Notes under the pieces: model-generated | What the model was told of the DNA's origin: nothing | Seen by the model: only the letters and a program-made list of their open reading frames with translations | Database searches by the model: none | Program-made: the position numbers and the translations under genes | DNA from: a virus | Strand: one strand, 5' to 3' | DNA: 26,341 bases | Virus record (IMG/VR): IMGVR_UViG_3300017719_003292 | Coordinates: 1 to 26,341 of that record | In this document: positions 14,259-20,019 of the stretch, one piece after another | Numbering within the stretch: position 1 is the stretch's first letter | Layout: each line of letters starts with the position of its first letter

Positions 14259-14852
14259 ATGGAACATTTTGTAAGAGTAGTAATGGAAAAGAACGAAAGT
14301 TTAAACGAAAGTTTAGATGAAAGCATTTTTCCAGGTACAGAATTATTAGAAACAGAGCAAGGAGCAAGTGTATATCATATACCGCTACCTAGACTACTAG
14401 ATGAATCGGAAGCAGACGAATATGCTGATAAACTAGCGAACTTCTTGTTTAGTGAGGGCTACGATGACTTTGATATTGAAATATCATCAGGTGACGATAC
14501 ACCTGTCGTAGAAGAAACATACGATGATGACGACGAGTTTTTTGAAAACTACGGAGTTATGTGGTACAATGACGATGACGATCCGATAGATGAAGCAGAA
14601 TATCAAGGACGTAAAGTTAAACTTGGTAAGCCTATGGCAGGTGATACTAAAAAGTTTAAAGTATATGTAAAGAATCCAAAAGGTAATGTAGTTAAAGTAA
14701 ACTTTGGACACGGCGGTTCAAGTGTCAAAGGCAAGTCTATGCGTATTAGAAAAAACAATCCAGCAGCAAGACGTTCATTTAGAGCAAGACACAACTGTGA
14801 TAATCCAGGACCGCGTCATAAGGCACGTTATTGGAGTTGTAGAAAATGGTAG
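14259..14852 (+). CDS. Acidic/basic bipartite protein with Cys/Trp C-terminal module
   Basis: A 197-residue protein. The N-terminal two thirds are very acidic (EETYDDDDEFFENYG, MWYNDDDDPIDEAEY). The C-terminal 80 residues are strongly basic, start with GRKVKLGKPMAGDTKKFKVY and end with SFRARHNC and ARYWSCRKW, where two cysteines and one or two histidines may bind metal. I associate this C-terminal module with marine T4-like phage proteins, but its function is not known to me. Near the N-terminus LNE-S and LDE-S fit the T4 prohead protease cleavage pattern. A late-type promoter precedes it, so a virion or head-interior protein is a reasonable guess. Confidence 0.75.
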   Translation: MEHFVRVVMEKNESLNESLDESIFPGTELLETEQGASVYHIPLPRLLDESEADEYADKLANFLFSEGYDDFDIEISSGDDTPVVEETYDDDDEFFENYGVMWYNDDDDPIDEAEYQGRKVKLGKPMAGDTKKFKVYVKNPKGNVVKVNFGHGGSSVKGKSMRIRKNNPAARRSFRARHNCDNPGPRHKARYWSCRKW

Positions 14853-15019
14853 AAAAATCAGCAGCAGAACAAATAAGAGATTTAGGCAATCGTTTAGCTA
14901 AGATAAACGGATTAGACAATACGGAATCAGATAAACAACAGCCCGAAGATGATAATATTTTAATAGCATCTAGTCCATACGGAACTAAGTATGAAGATTT
15001 TATAAACAAAGAGAGTTAG
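14846..15019 (+). CDS. Small hydrophilic protein
   Basis: A 57-residue frame whose ATG overlaps the end of the previous gene by 7 bp. It has a helical, charged N-terminal half (AAEQIRDLGNRLAKINGL) and an acidic second half (DNILIASSPYGTKYEDFINK). No family is recognised. The next gene starts two bases after its stop. Context favours a real gene. Confidence 0.62.
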   Translation: MVEKSAAEQIRDLGNRLAKINGLDNTESDKQQPEDDNILIASSPYGTKYEDFINKES

Positions 15020-15020
15020 T

Positions 15021-15350
15021 ATGAAGTTACTTGAATTAGCAAACAAAGATGATTTTACACTAGAATGGAATGTATCACATGATTGTCATACATACATGAA
15101 AAATGATCCTATGTTTTATAGAAAAGAATATTATCCTGTTATGACTAGCATATCAGATAAGTTTAGAAAAGGCGAGTCAGTAGACTTTGCAGAGACTTTA
15201 CGTCCATTAGTAAAAAATGCAATGGAACAGTATTGTACAAAGTACGGACTTGATGGTTCACAAAGTGTGTTTACAGAAGAAGATGAACTAAACATAATTG
15301 AACGTATACGTGACGAAGAAGTAAAAAATATTGAAGAAGGGGAATACTAA
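15021..15350 (+). CDS. Unknown helical protein
   Basis: A 109-residue acidic protein that is probably mostly helical. It includes WNVSHDCHTYMKNDPMFYRKE, a region rich in aromatic and His/Cys residues, then long helices ending IIERIRDEEVKNIEEGEY. It sits 1 bp after the previous gene and is followed directly by the nucleotidyltransferase gene. I know similar small proteins from marine T4-like phages but no function. Confidence 0.75.
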   Translation: MKLLELANKDDFTLEWNVSHDCHTYMKNDPMFYRKEYYPVMTSISDKFRKGESVDFAETLRPLVKNAMEQYCTKYGLDGSQSVFTEEDELNIIERIRDEEVKNIEEGEY

Positions 15351-15950
15351 ATGTTTCTTAGAGAACTGTTTGAAGCACCAGCAAAAAGAGCGGTTCTTGC
15401 TTTTGGTAGATTGAACCCTCCAACTATTGGTCATCAAAAATTAGTTGACCAAATTAAGAAACAAGATGGTGATCATTATTTGTTCCTTAGTCAAACACAA
15501 AAACCTAAAACAGATCCACTAGACTTTACAACTAAATTAAATTTTGCAAAGAAGTTTTTTCCCGCTATTAACGTAGGACACCTAAGTGTACGTACACCTG
15601 TACAAGCATTAGAAATGTTACAAAGTTTAGGATATACTGATTTAATCTTTATTGCAGGTAGTGATAGAGTAGATGGCTTTCAAAAAATGTTTGACACATA
15701 TAATGGCAAGCCTGATAAAACAGGTAAAATACCATTTTCTTTTAACACATTAAAAGTAGTAAGTGCAGGCGAGCGTGATCCAGATGCAGACGGTGCAGAA
15801 GGCATGAGTGCAAGTAAAATGAGACTTGCGGCTGCTGAAGGTAACTTAGAAGCATTTTCACAAGGTGTTCCAAATCGTAAATTAGCACAACCTTTATATA
15901 CCGCTGTACGTAAAGGCATGGGCGTAGTAGACAAAGAAACTAATGGATGA
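15351..15950 (+). CDS. Nucleotidyltransferase (NMN adenylyltransferase-like fold)
   Basis: A 199-residue protein with the nucleotidyltransferase signature GRLNPPTIGH (residues 19-28; T25-x-G-H28 replaces HxGH) and GMSASKMR (151-158) in the place of the ISxTxxR motif. The middle DLIFIAGSDRVDGF fits the family's nucleotide-binding core. Enzymes of this fold join a nucleotide to a phosphate-containing acceptor, for example in NAD or FAD synthesis. The substrate cannot be told from sequence. The N-terminus MFLRELFEAPAK precedes the catalytic domain and resembles a cleavable capsid-targeting tag. It overlaps the next gene by 8 bp. Confidence 0.85.
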   Translation: MFLRELFEAPAKRAVLAFGRLNPPTIGHQKLVDQIKKQDGDHYLFLSQTQKPKTDPLDFTTKLNFAKKFFPAINVGHLSVRTPVQALEMLQSLGYTDLIFIAGSDRVDGFQKMFDTYNGKPDKTGKIPFSFNTLKVVSAGERDPDADGAEGMSASKMRLAAAEGNLEAFSQGVPNRKLAQPLYTAVRKGMGVVDKETNG

Positions 15951-16164
15951 GTTACAGGACATAAAGCGCCTTGCTGGGGTAGGAGAATTTAGAGGATATT
16001 CAGAATATAAACTTGACGAAAATCCTAGTGAAACAGCTGCAGAGCTAAAGAAGAAAGAAAAGAAAATGGGACTAAAGCCAGGAGACCAAGAATGGTTTAA
16101 ACTTTGGTTCAGCAAACCTTATATGACAGGTGCTACTCAATTTAGGGGCCGTAAAAAGAAATGA
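15943..16164 (+). CDS. Small basic protein with LAGV and FRGRKKK motifs
   Basis: A 73-residue protein overlapping both neighbours. It starts DELQDIKRLAGVGEF, then has a charged helix (ETAAELKKKEKKMGLKPGD), and ends with WFKLWFSKPYMTGATQFRGRKKK. The LAGV segment recurs in the protein encoded at 18489. No named family is known to me. The basic end and company suggest a DNA-contacting or head-associated role, which is inference. Confidence 0.72.
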   Translation: MDELQDIKRLAGVGEFRGYSEYKLDENPSETAAELKKKEKKMGLKPGDQEWFKLWFSKPYMTGATQFRGRKKK

Positions 16165-17357
16165 AGTTTCAAGAGATATCAGAAGACGGAAGAATTGTAA
16201 AAGGCGTTAACACTACTGTTGATGTTGATACTAACCAGATTCCTAAAGAAGCTGGAAAGTTTGGCAACAAGGTAGATAAAGACGGAGTACCGCCTACACT
16301 AAGTAAAAAAGTAAAAGGCAAGAGTACAAACGTACTATTCAACTTAGGACTTTCTGAAGGCAAGTATGCAGACATACATGATGTAAAAGACTATAGTCCT
16401 GATAACTTAGAAATATGGGTAAAGGGCGTTGGTGTTTACACACTTAACGGACTTAAGAATAGATTAAAACAAAGACTAGAAGGCTTTAAAGATAACATGG
16501 ACTACAACGCTGAAGGCGTAGAGTCAGTGTTAAGCGGCACAGGTTACGATGCATTTATGAGTATGCTTAGAGGTTACAACGAAGTAATGAAAGCATTAGA
16601 AACACCGCAAATGAAACGTAAAAAAACTATTGCAAAGCGTAAAGCACAATACAGTGAAGGTGAACAAATACCTAATCCTAAGAATACATTCTTAGCAAAG
16701 TCTGATACAGCATATGATCATTACAAAATTGGAACAAACTTAGCAAACTTAAAGTCAGTACCAAAAGGTGCAAACTATGATGAACCAGATGTAGTTATTG
16801 CTCCGTATGCTGGACAAAAAGAAATGAAGTATCTTATGAAACAACTTAACCGTATTGGTTATGATGTACAAGATGCTGAAGGATATAAAGATGCACACTT
16901 TGATGACGAGCCTACAGGCGGAGAAGCACCTCCACAAATTAAAGATCAAGGTAAATTAGGTAAAATCAAATTAAACAAATTACGTAGTGTACAAAAAGGT
17001 AGAAACTTCCGTAAACTTGAAAAGCAAATGACTAAAGTAAAAGATGGAAACTACAGTCCTTTAACTATTGATCCAAAAGGACGTATAGTAAACGGCCATC
17101 ATAGGTTTGATGCATTAAGACTTATGGGTGAAGAATTTGCAACTGTTAGAATGATTGACACTCCATTAGAAGAAGTTATTGCAGAAAACTTTGCTGATGG
17201 TAAGAAAAAAGGCAAAAGCAGACCTGGACGAGTAAAGAAGTCAGGTGCTAGTTGTAACGGATCAGTTACAGCACTACGCAAACGTGCTAAGAAAGCATCA
17301 GGTGAAAAAGCAAGAATGTATCACTGGTGTGCAAACATGAAAGGTGGCAAAAAGTAA
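16161..17357 (+). CDS. ParB-like domain protein with basic Cys C-terminal module
   Basis: A 398-residue basic protein in ATGA overlap with the previous gene. At about residues 293-340 it carries a ParB/sulfiredoxin-like domain, SPLTIDPKGRIVNGHHRFDA, with the GHHR motif used by ParB-type proteins to bind nucleotides or DNA. The C-terminal 50 residues (KKKGKSRPGRVKKSGASC, then TALRKRAKKASGEKARMYHWC) are very basic with two cysteines. The N-terminal region is of unknown fold, with NLGLSEGKYADIHDV and EPDVVIAPYAGQKEMKYL. The first residues MKFQEISE resemble a T4 capsid-targeting tag. Nuclease activity or DNA binding is possible; neither is shown. Confidence 0.82.
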   Translation: MKFQEISEDGRIVKGVNTTVDVDTNQIPKEAGKFGNKVDKDGVPPTLSKKVKGKSTNVLFNLGLSEGKYADIHDVKDYSPDNLEIWVKGVGVYTLNGLKNRLKQRLEGFKDNMDYNAEGVESVLSGTGYDAFMSMLRGYNEVMKALETPQMKRKKTIAKRKAQYSEGEQIPNPKNTFLAKSDTAYDHYKIGTNLANLKSVPKGANYDEPDVVIAPYAGQKEMKYLMKQLNRIGYDVQDAEGYKDAHFDDEPTGGEAPPQIKDQGKLGKIKLNKLRSVQKGRNFRKLEKQMTKVKDGNYSPLTIDPKGRIVNGHHRFDALRLMGEEFATVRMIDTPLEEVIAENFADGKKKGKSRPGRVKKSGASCNGSVTALRKRAKKASGEKARMYHWCANMKGGKK

Positions 17358-17560
17358 TGTTTAGTAAACAATGCAAACTACACTTAGAAAAACAAGGCGA
17401 AACTGCCTTACAACATATGACAGCGGCACTAAAGACAGCCGCTAAACTTCAGTTACTTGTACCGGCATTAGTAGTACACAGTGTTGCTCCAAGGTTTTTT
17501 ACTGACACAGCAACAAAAGTAATGGAAGATATACTGGAAGATAGACATGAAAATAAATGA
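17357..17560 (+). CDS. DUF6356-like small protein
   Basis: A 67-residue protein starting in a TAATG overlap. The pattern FSKQCKLHLEKQGETALQHM, then a hydrophobic helix (LQLLVPALVVHSVAPRFF), resembles the DUF6356 family, in which a short polar segment precedes a membrane-like helix with a conserved His and a Pro-x-x-Phe. The function of that family is not known to me. An in-frame ATG at 17327 lies inside the previous gene and is less likely as start. Confidence 0.68.
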   Translation: MFSKQCKLHLEKQGETALQHMTAALKTAAKLQLLVPALVVHSVAPRFFTDTATKVMEDILEDRHENK

Positions 17561-17885
17561 TATAATATTAGAATCCCAAAAAGACACACATTGTTCAGAC
17601 AAGTGTTGTGGTGCAGATACTAAAAGAGAAGATTGTGTTTGTCCAGCAGATTGTAAACATTGTAACTGTAACGATCCTAGTGTGGCAGAATCAGCAAGCG
17701 CAGGTGCTACTAGCTCGGGTAGTGTTGCTAGTGTAGTTAATCCTACGTATGCATACAGTAAGGGTAAGAAAAAAGGCAAACACGGTACACCACAAGCACC
17801 ACAAGCAAAGAATCCAGACGGAACAGCTAAAAATGCCTTAGATATTAAAAACAATTTAATGGGCGGCAAGGTCGCAAAAAGATAA
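17547..17885 (+). CDS. Cysteine-rich protein with basic Gly/Lys tail
   Basis: A 112-residue protein overlapping the previous gene by 14 bp. Residues 16-42 contain nine cysteines in close spacing (CSDKCCGADTKREDC, CPADCKHCNCN), a density that suggests a metal-binding or disulfide-bonded knot. A Ser/Ala/Gly linker follows, then a basic tail (YSKGKKKGKHGTPQAPQ and NNLMGGKVAKR). The start MKINDIILE fits the capsid-targeting pattern described in the findings. Function is unknown; the pattern would allow a small metal-bound domain tethered to DNA or to the head. Confidence 0.75.
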   Translation: MKINDIILESQKDTHCSDKCCGADTKREDCVCPADCKHCNCNDPSVAESASAGATSSGSVASVVNPTYAYSKGKKKGKHGTPQAPQAKNPDGTAKNALDIKNNLMGGKVAKR

Positions 17886-17888
17886 ATA
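17881..17888 (+). promoter_or_regulatory. T4-type late promoter (GATAAATA)
   Basis: GATAAATA includes the stop codon of the Cys-rich gene. Initiation near 17894 puts the ribosome-binding site GTAGGAG (17897-17902) right at the transcript start, before the ATG at 17909. Confidence 0.58.
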
Positions 17889-17908
17889 TATATTAGTAGG
17901 AGTTACTG

Positions 17909-18487
17909 ATGAGAGAAAAAGATTTAAAAGAAGGTTTAGGCGAATTAGCTGATAGAGCTGAGCAAGACCACGAAGTACAAATGGCACGTGCCGAGTTATA
18001 CAAGGCCGCTAAGTATTCAATTAAACTACACGATATGCTTAAAGGTGTAAGTGAAGCAGAAGGCTTAGAAGGCTGGGTACAAGCAAAGATTACGAAAGCC
18101 GCAGACTATTTAAGTTCTGTTTATCATCACATGGATTACCAAGAAGCTGACGATAGTGCAATGGCTCCTGATGCACTAGATAGTATTTCAAGTGGTAAAG
18201 ATGAAGTTGGTGAAGGCAAAGGTAAAAGCAACAAACAAAAAGCTGCTATTGCAATTGCTAAGAAAGAAAAAGGCTACAAAGAATCATTAGCAGACAGATT
18301 ATCTGAAGCTGTTGCTATATGCGACGAGTGCGGTAACCCAAGTTATAAAACATTAGGGTTATCAGAAGATGAATTATCTGAAGTAGCTGGTCCTGAAAAG
18401 TGTTGGAAAGGCTACAAAAGAGCTGGAACACAAAAAGGCACTGGCAAGAACGCAGGCAAACGTGTTAATAAGTGCGTAAAGGCCTAA
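17909..18487 (+). CDS. Helical protein with Cys/Lys C-terminal module
   Basis: A 192-residue protein. Residues 15-80 form a helical domain (HEVQMARAELYKAAKYSIKLH, GLEGWVQAKITKAADYLSSVY) of a kind I associate with marine T4-like phages, without a known function. A lysine-rich middle (GKGKSNKQKAAIAIAKKEKGYKE) and a basic end with a possible zinc site follow: CDECG, then KCWKGYKRAGTQKGTGK and RVNKCVKA. The N-terminus MREKDLKEG fits the [LI]-x-E cleavage pattern, and LSE-A recurs internally near residue 130. It is preceded by a late promoter and good ribosome-binding site. Confidence 0.78.
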   Translation: MREKDLKEGLGELADRAEQDHEVQMARAELYKAAKYSIKLHDMLKGVSEAEGLEGWVQAKITKAADYLSSVYHHMDYQEADDSAMAPDALDSISSGKDEVGEGKGKSNKQKAAIAIAKKEKGYKESLADRLSEAVAICDECGNPSYKTLGLSEDELSEVAGPEKCWKGYKRAGTQKGTGKNAGKRVNKCVKA

Positions 18488-18488
18488 T

Positions 18489-19361
18489 ATGGATTTTCAA
18501 AAACTTCAACAAAAACTATTCCAAATAGAACCAACTGATCGAGCTGCTGATAGAGCAGCGATGGTTGCAAGTATGCAAGGCGCTAACCCGCAAGAAAGTG
18601 TACAAGTTGAAGAAAACTTCCTACAAGAAAGTGTAAATGTACCGCAAGGTACTATGCCAGTTGAAGGTAATTACAGCATAAGTGATTTTGCTAAACTAGC
18701 AGGCGTAACACTTAACGAAGGTAAACAAAAACATGGTAGTGCAGGTCAACTCAAAGGCAAGGATGCCTTTACTAAGAGTTCTAAACCAGGTGGCAACGAA
18801 TCACCACACCCTGCTAGAAATAAACTTGTTGGTGACAGCATGGACAATGATATTGAAGAAGGTCCAATCGATGCTGTTAAAGCTGTTAACAAATCCAAAG
18901 GTTTAGGCGGCGCATTTCAAACAGGTTATAATGCAACACAAAAAGGCGGAGCACTTGCTCCTGATGCTCTAAACAAAGCATTAAGCGGAGTATTTACAGG
19001 CAACGATAAGAAAGATAAAACAGACACTAAAGGCAAGAATAGTGTAGCTGATAAGTATGCAACATCAATACAAAACATACTTAAAGATCCTGCACTAAAA
19101 AGAGAACTATTAATACTAATGAAGAAGGCAAACTCAAAGAGTCAAATGAACTCTGAGGCACAAAAGAAACCTAAGAAACCGTTAATCAAGGCACGTAATC
19201 CGGGATACAAAGATCTACAAGCACTACGCACTAGTGGAGCAGGTGGTTCACATACGGATAAAACAAAAGTACTTCCACGTAAGCAAAAGTACAAAACAGA
19301 TCCTACTCAGGAATCTATCAAAGAAATGCTTTTTCGTAAATTAAACGAAAAAAGTTCTTGA
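18489..19361 (+). CDS. Basic protein, possible head-interior or structural role
   Basis: A 290-residue basic, Lys/Gly/Ala/Gln-rich protein, one base after the previous stop. It starts MDFQKLQQKLFQIEPTDRAA, contains ISDFAKLAGVTLNEG (LAGV shared with the gene at 15943; LNE-G fits the prohead protease pattern), a low-complexity middle, a helical part (YATSIQNILKDPALKRELLILM) and a basic end. No enzyme motif is seen. Together with its neighbours it looks like a scaffold, internal or DNA-contacting virion protein; this is inference. Its stop codon lies inside the -35 box of the next promoter. Confidence 0.72.
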   Translation: MDFQKLQQKLFQIEPTDRAADRAAMVASMQGANPQESVQVEENFLQESVNVPQGTMPVEGNYSISDFAKLAGVTLNEGKQKHGSAGQLKGKDAFTKSSKPGGNESPHPARNKLVGDSMDNDIEEGPIDAVKAVNKSKGLGGAFQTGYNATQKGGALAPDALNKALSGVFTGNDKKDKTDTKGKNSVADKYATSIQNILKDPALKRELLILMKKANSKSQMNSEAQKKPKKPLIKARNPGYKDLQALRTSGAGGSHTDKTKVLPRKQKYKTDPTQESIKEMLFRKLNEKSS

Positions 19362-19386
19362 CAAACCCTTCATAATACCGTATAAT
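19358..19386 (+). promoter_or_regulatory. Perfect-consensus sigma70 promoter
   Basis: TTGACA (19358-19363), a 17-bp spacer and TATAAT (19381-19386): a full match to the sigma70 consensus. Initiation near 19393 leads to the strong ribosome-binding site AAGGAG (19403-19408) and the ATG at 19417. It likely drives dsbA, the membrane-protein gene and gene 43 early in infection. Confidence 0.9.
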
Positions 19387-19416
19387 AGTATATAAATTAC
19401 TAAAGGAGATCCTCAT

Positions 19417-19677
19417 ATGGGAAGTCGTGTATTCGGTGCCGATGAAAAGGCAAAATTAGAAAGACTAGTAAATGAAGGCGTAACAGTCTATCAAGAAGTA
19501 GAAGACCTTACAGCAGGTCTAAAAGATACAGTTAAGGCTGTAGCTGAAGAACTTGACATTAAGCCAAGTTTAATTAACAAAGCAATTAAAATTGCACAAA
19601 AAGGTGACTGGGAAAGAGTTTCCGATGAGTTTGACGATCTTGAAACATTGGTCGTAACTGTCGGTAAGGACAAATAA
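19417..19677 (+). CDS. dsbA: DsbA-like double-stranded DNA-binding protein
   Basis: An 86-residue charged, helical protein similar in size and pattern to T4 DsbA, a dsDNA-binding protein that assists late transcription (unrelated to the bacterial thiol oxidase). The segment GLKDTVKAVAEELDIKPSLINKAIKIAQKGDW is characteristic of this phage family and resembles a helix-turn-helix. It has the strongest ribosome-binding site in the window and a perfect sigma70 promoter, implying high early expression. The stop is directly followed by the next GTG start. The name follows the phage family; the sequence match is from memory. Confidence 0.75.
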   Translation: MGSRVFGADEKAKLERLVNEGVTVYQEVEDLTAGLKDTVKAVAEELDIKPSLINKAIKIAQKGDWERVSDEFDDLETLVVTVGKDK

Positions 19678-19956
19678 GTGCAAGGGATTAAAGACTTTTA
19701 TAGAGATAGTCTCACCTCAGACCCGGTTGCACACTATGCAGAGATGATAGGTGCTGTTAGTGTTATTATAGGTAGTTCTATATTAACATGGACTGTACTC
19801 ACTCCAAGACCAGATATCTTCATACCGTTCTATTTTGTAGGAAGTTGTGCAAGTTTCTTTGGAGCATATAGACGTGGACTACCTTGGGTATTAGTACTCA
19901 CTGGTTGGTTCATTATTATGAACATCATAGCTCTTAGTAGACTATATATTATATAA
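19678..19956 (+). CDS. Multi-span membrane protein
   Basis: A 92-residue frame starting with GTG immediately after the dsbA stop. The first 17 residues are polar; three hydrophobic segments follow (about 22-41, 48-62 and 70-90) separated by short polar turns such as TPRPDI and YRRGLPW. It is likely an inner-membrane protein co-expressed with dsbA and gene 43. No family is recognised. Confidence 0.7.
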   Translation: MQGIKDFYRDSLTSDPVAHYAEMIGAVSVIIGSSILTWTVLTPRPDIFIPFYFVGSCASFFGAYRRGLPWVLVLTGWFIIMNIIALSRLYII

Positions 19957-19991
19957 CGCCAATAGCAATAGCTAGGCATGTAGAAGGTTAA

Positions 19992-20014
19992 GTTGGCCAT
20001 AAGCAACGTAGGAG
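19992..20014 (+). promoter_or_regulatory. Possible translational operator before gene 43
   Basis: GTTG (19992-19995) and CAAC (20004-20007) form a 4-bp stem with an 8-base loop (GCCATAAG), followed after two bases by the Shine-Dalgarno AGGAG (20010-20014) of gene 43. T4 gp43 represses its own translation by binding a hairpin with an 8-base loop next to its ribosome-binding site. The stem here is shorter than in T4, so this is only a candidate. Confidence 0.35.
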
Positions 20015-20019
20015 AATGA

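Noticed and set aside
17327-17356. Upstream start for the DUF6356-like protein
   Set aside because: It lies inside the ParB-like gene; the ATG at 17357 forms a TAATG coupling and gives a family-like N-terminus.
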